Notes: a model not told the origin generated them from the sequence alone. Counted from the first letter of the stretch, positions 43,078 to 51,511 are shown. The stretch is 64,000 bases of DNA from Agromyces sp. H17E-10 (GCF_022919715.1 NZ_CP095042.1:2232001-2296000); one strand, 5' to 3'. Translations and numbers: made by a program.

Positions 43078-44153
43078 CAGCCCTCCAGCGAGCCCAGCTG
43101 GTCGACGATCGAGGCGACGGCGTCGACGTTGCGCACGCCCGCCTCGGTCGACGGGAAGTCGACGACGACGTAGCGCTTCGCCTGGACGGCGGGCAGCGCG
43201 GCAGTCGCGGGATTCGACTCGAGCGCGGCGATCTTCGCGTCGGCGGTGTTCCACGGTGCGTCGACGAGCACGATCACGTCGGGATTCGCCTCGACGACGG
43301 CCTCCCACGACATCGCCGTCCAGGTGTCGTGCACGTCGGCCGCGACGTTCTCGAGCCCCGCGGCATCCATGATCATCTGGGGTGCGCCGATGCCGGCGCC
43401 CACGAACGGCTGGTCGTCGCCCGAGGAGTACCAGAGCGCCGTGAGCCCCGCGTCGGAGGGCGAGATCGCCTCGAGCGCCGTGCGCTGCGCGTCCACGAGC
43501 TCGGTCGCGCGGTCGGGAACGCCGAAGATCGCGCCGGCCTCCTCGAACTCGCGGAACACCTCGTCGAAAGTGAGCGGGTCGGGCATGTAGCCCTCCTCCT
43601 TGCACGCGGCGGGTGCGACGTAGCTCGCGACGCCGAGCGCGGCGAGGGCGTCGCGCTCGCCGGCACCCTCGGCCGAGAGGTTCGATTCCCAGCCGGCGTA
43701 GACGAGGTCGGGCTCGACCGCGAGCGTCGCCTCCTGCGAGGGCACCTTGTCGCTCAGCACATCGAGGCCCGCCGCGGCGTCGGCGTATTCGTCGGGCACG
43801 GGGCCATCCGCGAACGCAGTGCCGACGACCTTGTCCTCGAGACCGAGCGCGAGCATCAGCTCGAGCGTCGACGACTTGACGGTGACGACGCGCTCGGGGG
43901 CGGCGTCGAACGTGACCTCGGTGCCGCAGTTGTCGAGGGTGAGCGGGTAGCCGGATGCCTCGGTGCCGGCGTCATTCGCGGCGTCGGCGCCGGCCGGGCC
44001 GGCGTTGGCAGGGGCGGCGCACCCGGCGAGCAGGGCGACGGCGGCGAGCGGGAGCGCGAGGCGCGCGGCTCGCCGGGTGGTCTCGATACGGCGCTGCGCG
44101 CCTACTCGACCGACCTGGGGGGTGAGGGGCAGGGCGTGGCGGTGCATGGGCAT
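43077..44153 (-). CDS. ABC transporter substrate-binding protein (proposed F420-0 importer)
   Basis: A 358-residue lipoprotein of the iron/cobalamin-binding class. After ALPLAAVALLAGC (lipid Cys45), the binding domain reads TLDNCGTEVTFDAAPERVVT, KSSTLELMLALGLEDKVVGT, LVYAGWESNLSAEGAGERDA, GLTALWYSSGDDQPFVGAGI and APQMIMDAAGLENVAADVHD. These match my memory of the family named as putative F420-0 binding protein. Residues 13-25, ahead of the signal helix, are encoded by a class B palindromic element. The GGAGGAACC site precedes ATG 44153. Operator C lies upstream. Confidence 0.85.
   Translation of the reverse strand: MPMHRHALPLTPQVGRVGAQRRIETTRRAARLALPLAAVALLAGCAAPANAGPAGADAANDAGTEASGYPLTLDNCGTEVTFDAAPERVVTVKSSTLELMLALGLEDKVVGTAFADGPVPDEYADAAAGLDVLSDKVPSQEATLAVEPDLVYAGWESNLSAEGAGERDALAALGVASYVAPAACKEEGYMPDPLTFDEVFREFEEAGAIFGVPDRATELVDAQRTALEAISPSDAGLTALWYSSGDDQPFVGAGIGAPQMIMDAAGLENVAADVHDTWTAMSWEAVVEANPDVIVLVDAPWNTADAKIAALESNPATAALPAVQAKRYVVVDFPSTEAGVRNVDAVASIVDQLGSLEG
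44079..44115 (+). repeat. Palindromic element copy (class B) in the binding-protein leader
   Basis: The 37-bp copy starts GGTCTCGATACGGCGCTGCG and ends CCTACTCGACCGACC. Read on the minus strand it adds VGRVGAQRRIETT to the protein just before the signal peptide. Confidence 0.8.
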
Positions 44154-44288
44154 GGTTCCTCCGGGATGGGTGCAGCGTGCAACTCCGACGACGGTCGGCG
44201 ACTCGCGGCCCAATCCCGGGCCACCACGACCGGGCAATCGAGCCCGGTGGTCGCTTCGCAGCCTACTGCCGGAATCGATCTCGAATCA

Positions 44289-44310
44289 ATACTGGATTCT
44301 GGATCCAAAA
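44289..44310. promoter_or_regulatory. Putative GntR operator C (importer / catabolic operon 1)
   Basis: Reverse complement of the site reads TTTTGGATCCAGAATCC then AGTAT, matching site B. It sits in the 278-bp gap between the divergent importer operon and the hydrolase operon; both C and D are followed by ATGAGC. Confidence 0.65.
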
Positions 44311-44431
44311 TGAGCCATGATGGCCTCGCGGGCCCGGATCGAGCATTCCGATCGGGGTCGAGGGCGATGGTTCGCCCTCCGTGCCGGGCCCGCGCAACAG
44401 CAACGACGCGTCGAGATCCGGGAGGACCCGC

Positions 44432-45412
44432 ATGAAGAGCACCGAGGTCGAGTTCTACAGCGAAGGCGATCGCATCGCCGCGATCTGGCGAACGCCCGAC
44501 GAGGTCGCGGGGCCGCTGCGCGCGATCGTGCAGGGCCCGGGCTGGCTCGGTCTCAAGGACGCGAAGCTCTACGTGCGCTACCACGAGGCGCTCACGGCCG
44601 CCGGCTTCGGCGTGCTCGTCTTCGACTACCGCGGCTTCGGCGACTCGGCGGGCGACCGCGGCATCCTCTCGCCGGCGCGCCAGCTGCAGGACCTCGTGAA
44701 CGCCGTCACCTACCTCACCACTCGCGACGACGTCGACGGCGACGCGATCGGCGCCTTCGGCACGGGCGGCACGGGCGGCGGCAACTCCGTGCTCCTCGCC
44801 GATGCCGACCCCCGCGTGAAGGCCGCCGTGAGCCAGGTTCCCGTCGCCGACGGCACGGACTGGCTGCACCGCATGCGTCAGGAGCACGAGTGGCTCGCCT
44901 TCCTCGCCGCGCTCGAGGAGGACCGGCGCCTCCGCGTCGCCACCGGCGCCGGGCGCCTCGTGCACCCCCGCGAGGAGATCATGGTGCCCACCCCAGAGCG
45001 CCGCGCGACGAACATCAAGGCCGACGTCGACGACAAGATCCCGAGCGCCATCCCGCTCTCCTGCGCCGACGAGATCCTCGCGTACAAGCCCATCGACGCG
45101 GCATCCCGCCTCGAGACCCCACTGCTCGTGATCGGCGTCGAGGGCGACGCGACCACCCCGACCGATCACGCCGAGCGCCTCTACGCCGCGGCGAAGGGGC
45201 CCAAGCAGCTCATCATGCAGCGGCACACCACCCACTACGCGGCATACGACCGCTACTGGACCGAGACCACCCCGCTGATCGTCGACTGGCTCGACCGCTA
45301 CGTGCGGCCGAGCGACGTCGAGGTCCGCACCACGCGCTCGCCCGGACAGGGCGAGATCGCAGAACGACTGGAGGCGCCCGTGGAGGCAACGCGTTTGGAG
45401 GCCGTGCGATGA
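44432..45412 (+). CDS. Alpha/beta-hydrolase-fold protein with altered nucleophile elbow
   Basis: A 326-residue protein of the dienelactone hydrolase/CocE-like alpha/beta fold. The oxyanion strand is AIVQGPGWLG, then VLVFDYRGFGDSAGD. Where the catalytic Ser is expected, after the DAIGAF strand, the sequence is GTGGTGGG (110-117), so no Ser is present in the elbow. A likely acid (GVEGDATTPTDHAE) and His (RHTTHYAAYDRY) remain. It may use another chemistry or be a binding protein. A GGGAGGACC ribosome site precedes ATG 44432. It is the first gene of catabolic operon 1 and overlaps the amidohydrolase gene by ATGA. Confidence 0.8.
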   Translation: MKSTEVEFYSEGDRIAAIWRTPDEVAGPLRAIVQGPGWLGLKDAKLYVRYHEALTAAGFGVLVFDYRGFGDSAGDRGILSPARQLQDLVNAVTYLTTRDDVDGDAIGAFGTGGTGGGNSVLLADADPRVKAAVSQVPVADGTDWLHRMRQEHEWLAFLAALEEDRRLRVATGAGRLVHPREEIMVPTPERRATNIKADVDDKIPSAIPLSCADEILAYKPIDAASRLETPLLVIGVEGDATTPTDHAERLYAAAKGPKQLIMQRHTTHYAAYDRYWTETTPLIVDWLDRYVRPSDVEVRTTRSPGQGEIAERLEAPVEATRLEAVR

Positions 45413-46860
45413 GCATCGACCTGAGGATCTCGGGCGGCATCGTCGTCACCCCGTCGGGGCCCGTCGCCGCCGACCTGCTCGTCGACGACGGCCGCGTGGC
45501 CGGCATCGTCGGCGCGGACGTCGCGGTCGAGGCCGACCGCACCATCGACGCGACCGGGCGGCTCGTGCTGCCCGGCATGGTCGACGTGCACGTGCACACC
45601 CGCGAGCCGGGCTACGAGCACAAGGACGACATCCTCACGACCTCGCAGCAGGCCGCCGCGGGCGGCGTGACGACGATGTTCGGCATGCCGAACCTCAACC
45701 CGCCGACCGTCGACGTGACGACGCTCCGCGACGTGTTCGACCGCTACACCGCGAGCTCGATCGTCGACTGGAACCACAACCCGGCGCCGACGAAGTTCGA
45801 CGACATCGTGCCGATGGCCGAGATGGGCATCTGCGCCTACAAGATCTACATGGTCGTCGACACGGGCCGCACCTACCCGCACCCGGCCGGCACCGGCATC
45901 CACGACCACGGCCACCTGCTGCAGATCATGGATCGCATCGCCACGACCGGCAAGCGCTTCATCGTGCACCCGCACGACCAGACGCTCATGGACTACATCG
46001 AGGGCGAGGTGCTCGCCCGCGGCGAGAACACGCCGCAGGGCTACGCCTCGGCGTACGCGGCCCGCGAGGGCGTCATCTGGGATACGGCGATCGACGTCGT
46101 GCTGCGTCTCGCCGAGGCATCCGGATGCCCCGTGCACATCGCCCACATCCAGACCCGCCGTTCGATCGAGGCCGTGCGCCGCGCGAAGGCGGCCGGCGTC
46201 GACGTGACGTGCGAGGTGAACCACTGGGCGCCGTTCCTCTCCACCTGGCACGACGTCGAGACCCTCGGCCCGTACGCGCTGTCGTACTGGGTGCCCGACG
46301 ACAACCGCGCCGCCGTGTGGGAGGGCATGCGCGACGGCACGATCGACATCGCGTCGTCCGACCACGCGCCGCACACGCGCGAGGAGAAGGAGATCGGCTG
46401 GACCGAGATGTGGAGCGCCCACACCGGCACCCCGGGCATCCAGTATTACTACGAGCTCATGCTCGACGCCGTGAACCGCGGCGAGCTGACCCTCGAGCGC
46501 GCGGTCGACATGGTCGCCCGCATCCCCGCCGAGAAGTTCGGCCTCGCGGGCGTCAAGGGCTCGCTCGAGGTCGGCGCCGACGCCGACATCGTGATCGCCG
46601 ACCCGGCGCACGAGTGGACCATCACGAACGACGACGTGCTGTCGAAGATCGGCTGGACCCCGTACGACGGCCGCACCATCTCCGCCCGGATCGAGCGCAC
46701 CCTCGTGCGCGGCCAGGACGTCTACGCCGACGGCGTCGTCGTCGGCCGACCCGGTCAGGGCAAGCTCGCGGCCGCTCGGGCCGACGACTCCGCGGCCTCG
46801 GCCGCCAACTCTTCGGCTCCGGCCGTCGTCGCGGCCGCATCGGCCGCAGAAGGGAACTGA
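45409..46860 (+). CDS. Cyclic amidohydrolase (dihydroorotase/allantoinase/hydantoinase superfamily)
   Basis: A 483-residue metal-dependent hydrolase that opens cyclic amides. The metal motif VDVHVHTREPGYEHKDD has His61 and His63. The bridging carboxylated Lys is in GICAYKIYMV. Other ligands are IVHPHD, CPVHIAHIQT and the Asp of ASSDHAPH. The substrate loop HVHTREPG is of the dihydroorotase/allantoinase type, but the neighbours do not point to orotate or allantoin. The C-terminal 30 residues are Ala/Ser-rich. It lies between the hydrolase and an LLM oxidoreductase, one base before the latter. Confidence 0.87.
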   Translation: MSIDLRISGGIVVTPSGPVAADLLVDDGRVAGIVGADVAVEADRTIDATGRLVLPGMVDVHVHTREPGYEHKDDILTTSQQAAAGGVTTMFGMPNLNPPTVDVTTLRDVFDRYTASSIVDWNHNPAPTKFDDIVPMAEMGICAYKIYMVVDTGRTYPHPAGTGIHDHGHLLQIMDRIATTGKRFIVHPHDQTLMDYIEGEVLARGENTPQGYASAYAAREGVIWDTAIDVVLRLAEASGCPVHIAHIQTRRSIEAVRRAKAAGVDVTCEVNHWAPFLSTWHDVETLGPYALSYWVPDDNRAAVWEGMRDGTIDIASSDHAPHTREEKEIGWTEMWSAHTGTPGIQYYYELMLDAVNRGELTLERAVDMVARIPAEKFGLAGVKGSLEVGADADIVIADPAHEWTITNDDVLSKIGWTPYDGRTISARIERTLVRGQDVYADGVVVGRPGQGKLAAARADDSAASAANSSAPAVVAAASAAEGN

Positions 46861-46861
46861 C

Positions 46862-47854
46862 ATGAAATTCGGACTGCTGCTGCCGCACTTCGGCGAGGAG
46901 GCGAGCCGCGAGAAGCTGCTCGAGGGCTCGAAGCTCGCCGAGGACCGGGGCTTCGATTCCGTCTGGGTGCGCGACCACCTCGTGTTCGAGCCGCACGGCG
47001 AGATGGAGAAGCCGAACCGCACGTTCTACGACGCGCTCACGACGCTCACCGCGATCGGCGCCGTGACCGAGAAGCTCGAGCTCGGCACGGGCTCGCTCAT
47101 CCCGTTCCGCCACCCGCTCGTGACCGCGCTCATGGCCGGCACGATCACCCAGCTCGTCGGTCCGCGCCTCATCCTCGGCTTCGGCGCCGGCACGTTCGAC
47201 CACGAGTTCGAGGCCGTCGGCTGGGGCGACCTCAACCGCGTCGAGATGGTGCGGTCGAACGCCGAGATCCTGAAGCGCGTCTTCACCGAGAACGACGTCA
47301 CCTACGACGACGGCATCTTCTCGTTCGAGAACGTGACGATCGAGCCGAAGCCCGTCGGCGGCCCCGTGCCGTTCTGGTACTGCGGCGCGACGCCCGCGTC
47401 GGCCCGCCTCGCGGCCGAGTATGCCGACGGCTGGATGCCCGGACGCATCTCGCTCCGCACCATGGAGAAGCGCATCGGCACCATGCGCGAGATGACGGAT
47501 GCCTCGGGGCGGCCGATGCCGACCGTCGCCGTCATCCCGCCGACGTCGATCGAGGACACTCGCGAGGAGGCGCTCAAACACGTCAACATCCCGGGCCTGC
47601 TCGCCTGGGCGAACAAGGCGCGTTTCACGGTGAAGCCCGAGTCGGGCAGCTTCCAGACCGTCGAGGACCTCGAGGGGCAGCTCATCGTGGGCGACCCCGA
47701 CCAGGCCGTCGAGGAGATCAAGAAGTTCGAGGCGCTCGGCGTCGAGCACCTCGTGTTCGACTTCCGGTTCAAGTTCGACCGCTTCTTCGAGCAGATCGAG
47801 CTGCTCGGCACCGAGGTGCTGCCGAAGTTCCGCGCGGGCCAGGCGGCGGCGTAG
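46862..47854 (+). CDS. LLM-class flavin/F420-dependent oxidoreductase
   Basis: A 330-residue TIM-barrel protein of the luciferase-like family. It begins MKFGLLLPHFGEEASREKLL, has FDSVWVRDHLVFEPHGE, ELGTGSLIPFRHPLVTALMA, RLILGFGAGTFDHEFEAVGW and VPFWYCGATPASARLAAEYA. Whether it uses F420 or FMN cannot be settled by eye; the F420 genes sharing the operator motif favour F420. The start lies one base after the amidohydrolase stop. In the Rut pathway an LLM enzyme opens a pyrimidine ring, a possible parallel here. Confidence 0.87.
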   Translation: MKFGLLLPHFGEEASREKLLEGSKLAEDRGFDSVWVRDHLVFEPHGEMEKPNRTFYDALTTLTAIGAVTEKLELGTGSLIPFRHPLVTALMAGTITQLVGPRLILGFGAGTFDHEFEAVGWGDLNRVEMVRSNAEILKRVFTENDVTYDDGIFSFENVTIEPKPVGGPVPFWYCGATPASARLAAEYADGWMPGRISLRTMEKRIGTMREMTDASGRPMPTVAVIPPTSIEDTREEALKHVNIPGLLAWANKARFTVKPESGSFQTVEDLEGQLIVGDPDQAVEEIKKFEALGVEHLVFDFRFKFDRFFEQIELLGTEVLPKFRAGQAAA

Positions 47855-47865
47855 CGGTACCCGCG

Positions 47866-48006
47866 GGTTGAGGAGGGAGCGAAGCGACCGTCTCGAAACC
47901 GCGAATTGCACCGCCTGAGCGGGTTGAGGAGGGAGCGGAGCGACCGTCTCGAAACCCAGTCGCACGTGGTGCAGGTTTCGAGACGCTCCTGCGTCGCTCC
48001 TCAACC
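47866..48006. repeat. Three palindromic elements between LLM and ABC ATPase genes
   Basis: Copies at 47866-47900 and 47922-47956 are reverse-oriented class A; 47974-48006 is forward. The first two differ from the copies at 54332 and 54371 at only one central base (after reverse complement). They fill most of the 194-bp gap inside the operon. Confidence 0.88.
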
Positions 48007-48048
48007 CGCAGGATGGAACGTCCGGAAACTCAACGAGGAGGAGAAGGA

Positions 48049-48921
48049 ATGACGACGACGAACGAACAACCCGGGGCCGAGGCATCCCGATCGGGCCCAT
48101 TGATCTCGGTGCGCGACATCTCGGTGACCTACGACGTGGCCCGCACGGGCAAGCGGCTCGTGGCGATCGAGGGCGTCGACCTCGACGTGCACGAGGGCGA
48201 GTTCGTCACCGTGCTCGGGCCCTCGGGCTGCGGCAAGACGACGTTCATGAACGTCGTCGCCGGACTCGTGAAACCCTCGACGGGCACCGTCCTCGTCGAC
48301 GACGCACCCGTCACGGGGCCCGGCCCCGACCGAGCCGTGGTGTTCCAGGACTACGCGCTGCTGCCGTGGCGCACCGTCTTCGACAACGTGAAGTTCGGCC
48401 TCGAGATGCAGAAGGGCCTGAAAGGCGTGTCTCGATACGGCGCTGGCGCGCCTACTCGACAACCGGAGTGGCGCGACCGCGTGCAGGAGGCGATCGAGAT
48501 GGTCGGCCTCACCGGCTTCGAGTCGTCGTACCCGCGCGAACTCTCGGGCGGCATGCAGCAGCGCGTCGGGCTCGCCCGTGCGTTCGTGGCCGAGCCGCGC
48601 ATCCTGCTCATGGACGAGCCGCTCGGCGCCGTCGACGCCCTCACCCGGGAGGTGATGCGCGACGAGATCGACAAGCTCATCCAGAAGACCGGCAAGACGG
48701 TGCTCTTCATCACGCACTCCATCGAGGAGGCCATCCTGCTCGGCGACCGCATCGTCGTCTTCAAGAGCCATCCGGGCGCGATCAAGGAGGTCATCAAGAC
48801 GGGCCTCGAACGCCCGCGCTCGGAGCGCAGCGTGCAGCACGACCCGCGCTTCCTCGAGTTGCGCGACCACCTGTGGGACGCCCTGCAGGGCGAGGCGACG
48901 GCGGCGGCGGTCTCGAAATGA
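48049..48921 (+). CDS. ABC transporter ATPase (NitT/TauT/SsuB type)
   Basis: A 290-residue ATPase for import of an organic solute, of the nitrate/sulfonate/taurine/pyrimidine-precursor class. Walker A is LGPSGCGKTTFMN (57-69), the Q-loop VVFQDYALLPWRTV, the signature ELSGGMQQRVGLARAF, Walker B ILLMDEPLGAVD and the H-loop FITHSIEEA. Odd feature: residues 127-139 (VSRYGAGAPTRQP) are encoded by a class B palindromic element between the Q-loop and the signature, where relatives have a short helical linker. GAGGAGGAGAAGG precedes ATG 48049. It overlaps the first permease gene by ATGA. Confidence 0.92.
   Translation: MTTTNEQPGAEASRSGPLISVRDISVTYDVARTGKRLVAIEGVDLDVHEGEFVTVLGPSGCGKTTFMNVVAGLVKPSTGTVLVDDAPVTGPGPDRAVVFQDYALLPWRTVFDNVKFGLEMQKGLKGVSRYGAGAPTRQPEWRDRVQEAIEMVGLTGFESSYPRELSGGMQQRVGLARAFVAEPRILLMDEPLGAVDALTREVMRDEIDKLIQKTGKTVLFITHSIEEAILLGDRIVVFKSHPGAIKEVIKTGLERPRSERSVQHDPRFLELRDHLWDALQGEATAAAVSK
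48429..48464 (+). repeat. Palindromic element copy (class B) inside ABC ATPase gene
   Basis: GTCTCGATACGGCGCTGGCG to CCTACTCGACAACC lies in frame within the coding sequence. Its length of 36 bp keeps the reading frame. Confidence 0.85.
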
Positions 48922-49751
48922 GCACCTTCCTCGCGAGCGGGCCGAACCTCGGCCGCGGCGGCGTCGGCGCCTGGCTGGCGGGGCTCAGCCCCGCGGGCAA
49001 GGCGGGCGTGCTGGCCGGCGAGGTCGTCGTCATGCTCCTCGTCTGGCAGCTCGTCGTCGGGGTGCTCGGGTGGATCAACCCGGTCTTCCTGCCTCCGCCC
49101 ACCGCGATCTGGCAGGGCTTCCTCCAACTCGTCGCCTCGGGCGTGCTCTGGCCGAACCTGCTCATCTCGCTGCAGGCGTGGCTCATCGGGTTCGTCATCG
49201 CGGCGGTCATCGCGATCCCGCTCGGGCTCCTCATGGGTACGTCGCTTCCCGTCGACCGGGTCGCCGGGCCGATCGCGTGGACCATCTACGCGACCCCTTC
49301 GATCGCCTACCAGCCGCTCGCGAAGGCGTGGTTCGGTTTCGGCATCGGCCCGGTGGTGTTCCTCGTCGCGATCAGTGCGCTGTTCCCGATCCTGTTGAAC
49401 GTCGCGGCAGGCATGCGCACGACGAACCCGTCGATCATCAGGGCGGGGCGCGTGTACGGTGCGAGCCGCCTGCAGCTCTACCGGTCGGTGTACCTGCCGT
49501 CGACCGTGCCGTTCCTGTTCGCGGGTCTCCGACAGGCGGTCGTGCTCGCGACGATCGGCATGGTCGTCGCCGAGCTGTCGGGCTCGGCGGTCGGCATGGG
49601 CGCGCTCATCATCAAGTCGGTCAACACCTACCAGACCGGCCAGGCGTACGCGGCGATCGCGATCGTCATGCTGTGGAGCGTCGGCATGGCGCAACTCGTG
49701 AGCCTCGTCGAACGCTGGACAGCCCCGTGGACGAGGAAGGGCAAGCGATGA
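48918..49751 (+). CDS. ABC transporter permease 1 (NitT/TauT/SsuC type)
   Basis: A 277-residue inner-membrane permease with six helices. The block FLPPPTAIWQGFLQL near the N-terminus and the EAA-like cytoplasmic loop (IIRAGRVYGASRLQLYRSVY followed by LPSTVPFLFAGLR) are typical. It forms a heterodimer with the next gene product. The start overlaps the ATPase stop and the stop overlaps permease 2 (ATGA at 49748-49751), giving a tightly coupled transporter operon. Confidence 0.92.
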   Translation: MSTFLASGPNLGRGGVGAWLAGLSPAGKAGVLAGEVVVMLLVWQLVVGVLGWINPVFLPPPTAIWQGFLQLVASGVLWPNLLISLQAWLIGFVIAAVIAIPLGLLMGTSLPVDRVAGPIAWTIYATPSIAYQPLAKAWFGFGIGPVVFLVAISALFPILLNVAAGMRTTNPSIIRAGRVYGASRLQLYRSVYLPSTVPFLFAGLRQAVVLATIGMVVAELSGSAVGMGALIIKSVNTYQTGQAYAAIAIVMLWSVGMAQLVSLVERWTAPWTRKGKR

Positions 49752-50587
49752 GCGTCACGAGTGCGACCGGGACCATGCGGATGGTGCGACCCCGCCGGGT
49801 CGTGCGCCGCGACGAGGCGAAATGGACGTGGCTCCTCATCGGCGTCATCGCCGTCATCCTCCTCATCTGGGAGGCGGCGGTCAGCTGGCTGCACCTCGTG
49901 CCCGAGGCGTTCCTGCCGCCGCCAACCGCGGTCGCGGCATCCTTCGCGCAGTTGATGGTCGACCCCGCGTTCTGGCAGGCGTTCGCGTACAGCATGACGA
50001 ACGTCGTCATCGGCCTCGTGCTCGCGGTCGTCGTCGGCGTGGTCGTGGGTCTCGCCGTCGGCTGGTCGGCGGCGTTGCGGTTCACGGTCGCGCCGTTCCT
50101 GTGGCTGCTCTACTCGACGCCGAAGGTGGCGCTCGCGCCGCTGTTCATCCTCGCGCTCGGGCTCGGCAGCGCGTCGAAGATCGCGCTCGTCTTCCTGCTC
50201 GCGGTGTTCCCGATCATCCTCAACACGATGGAGGGCGCCGTCACCGTCGGCGGCTCGCTCGTCAACGCCGGGCGTGTGTACGGGGTCAACGGCATCGCGC
50301 TCGGCTGGAAGGTCATCTTCCCGGCGACACTGCCGTACAGCCTCTCGGGCATCCAGCGCGGCGCAGCGCTCGCCTTCACGGGCGAGGTGCTCGGCGAGTT
50401 CCTCGGAGGCACGGGCGGGCTCGGACACATGCTCGAGTACGCGGCGTACCAGTTCGAGATGGCCGAGGCGATCGCGATGGTGATCGTGATGGTGATCATC
50501 GCGAACCTGACGCTGCTGCTCATCTCGACGCTGCGCCGCAAGCTCGCGCCCTGGTACGACGACCGGAAGATCGCGGGGGCGTCGTGA
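49748..50587 (+). CDS. ABC transporter permease 2 (NitT/TauT/SsuC type)
   Basis: A 279-residue permease with six helices, a paralogue of permease 1. It shows FLPPPTAVAASFAQL, WLLYSTPKVALAPLFILALG and the ATPase-contact loop LVNAGRVYGVNGIALGWKV followed by IFPATLPYSLSGIQRG. A basic N-terminal leader precedes helix 1. Having two different permeases is more usual for thiamine-precursor or pyrimidine-type members (ThiX/RibX relatives) than for sulfonate systems. The GTGA overlap at 50584-50587 couples it to the ridA-like gene. Confidence 0.92.
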   Translation: MSVTSATGTMRMVRPRRVVRRDEAKWTWLLIGVIAVILLIWEAAVSWLHLVPEAFLPPPTAVAASFAQLMVDPAFWQAFAYSMTNVVIGLVLAVVVGVVVGLAVGWSAALRFTVAPFLWLLYSTPKVALAPLFILALGLGSASKIALVFLLAVFPIILNTMEGAVTVGGSLVNAGRVYGVNGIALGWKVIFPATLPYSLSGIQRGAALAFTGEVLGEFLGGTGGLGHMLEYAAYQFEMAEAIAMVIVMVIIANLTLLLISTLRRKLAPWYDDRKIAGAS

Positions 50588-51030
50588 CGCTCGCCGCGCC
50601 CGCGGGGCGCAAGCAGGTGATCCGGCCCGAGGGCGTGTACCCGCCGACGGCGGACTTCAGTCAGGCGATCCGCGTCTCGGGCGGCGATCTCGTCTTCGTG
50701 AGCGGCATCATCGGCATGCGCCCCGACGGGTCGATGCCGGCGAGCACGCGCGAACAGGTCGAGCTGGCCTTCGAGAACCTGGCGACGGTGCTGGATGCCG
50801 CGGGCGCGACCCCCTCGGACGTCGTGAAGGTCAACGTGTTCGTCGGGGAGTCGTTCGCGCTCATGCGCGACGACGTGCGCGAGATCCGCGCGCGGTACTT
50901 CACACACGACTTCCCGGTGTCGACGCTCGTGCAGGTCGCGGGCTTCGCCTCACCCGAGTACCGCTTCGAGATCGAGGCGATCGCCGCGGTCGCCCCCTCG
51001 TCGGTCGAGCCCACTTCGGTGGTCGAGTAG
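50584..51030 (+). CDS. RidA/YjgF/RutC-family protein
   Basis: A 148-residue member of the Rid family, deaminases of reactive enamine/imine intermediates. The blocks are YPPTADFSQAIRVSGGDLVF, VSGIIGMRPDG, QVELAFENLATVLDAAGATP, DVVKVNVFVGE and FPVSTLVQVAGFASPEYRFE. The subgroup Arg that marks RidA proper is not obvious, so it may be RutC-like. The GTG start overlaps the permease stop. The last three residues (VVE) and the TAG stop lie inside a class B palindromic element. It ends catabolic operon 1. Confidence 0.87.
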   Translation: MTLAAPAGRKQVIRPEGVYPPTADFSQAIRVSGGDLVFVSGIIGMRPDGSMPASTREQVELAFENLATVLDAAGATPSDVVKVNVFVGESFALMRDDVREIRARYFTHDFPVSTLVQVAGFASPEYRFEIEAIAAVAPSSVEPTSVVE

Positions 51031-51053
51031 CGACGAAGGAGCGTATCGAGACC
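51018..51053 (-). repeat. Palindromic element copy (class B) providing the ridA-like stop codon
   Basis: This 36-bp copy is the exact reverse complement of the one at 12271-12306. Its GTCGAGTAGCG segment gives the TAG that ends the ridA-like gene. Confidence 0.88.
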
Positions 51054-51068
51054 CTCGCCCCACAGACC

Positions 51069-51105
51069 GCCGGCCCCCGTCTCATGCGCGATGACGGGGG
51101 CCGGC
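51069..51105 (+). terminator. Terminator of catabolic operon 1
   Basis: A perfect 13-bp stem, GCCGGCCCCCGTC paired with GACGGGGGCCGGC, closes an 11-base loop 39 bp after the ridA-like stop. Confidence 0.85.
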
Positions 51106-51262
51106 TCGTGTGCGCTCGCAGGCGTCGGGGTGCACGGGGTTTGCTGCAGGAGCGAGTTGCGGTTTCGGCAAGCGTCGTTGCGCGCGCCGGGTGAGGCTCG
51201 GCACTGTTGGCTCTCGTACGCACGCCCCATTCAGCGCGCCCCATTCAGAACGAGAGGCATCC

Positions 51263-51511
51263 GTGAGCACGTCCGTTCCCGCATCCATCCCGAAGCCGCC
51301 CAGCAAGCACCAGCTCGCGCTCATGATCTGGATCGCGGTGACGCCCACCCTCCTGGTCATCAACCTCGTGCTCGGGCCACAGCTCGCGGTGCTGCCGCTC
51401 GTGCCGCGCACGCTCGTCGTCGTCACGATCGCCGTGCCGATCGTCATCTACGCGATCATGCCCGTCCTCCACAGGCTCCGTCGGAGGCTCCTCGCGCGCC
51501 GCGCGGCCTGA
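51263..51511 (+). CDS. Small membrane protein with two helices
   Basis: An 82-residue protein: a polar leader with PKPPSKHQLALMIWIAVTP, two membrane helices (MIWIAVTPTLLVINLVLG and TLVVVTIAVPIVIYAIMPVL) and a basic tail RLRRRLLARRAA. GTG at 51263 follows ACGAGAGGCATCC. It resembles small two-helix membrane proteins of actinobacteria, but no family name is certain. It lies after the terminator of operon 1, so it is a separate unit. Confidence 0.6.
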   Translation: MSTSVPASIPKPPSKHQLALMIWIAVTPTLLVINLVLGPQLAVLPLVPRTLVVVTIAVPIVIYAIMPVLHRLRRRLLARRAA

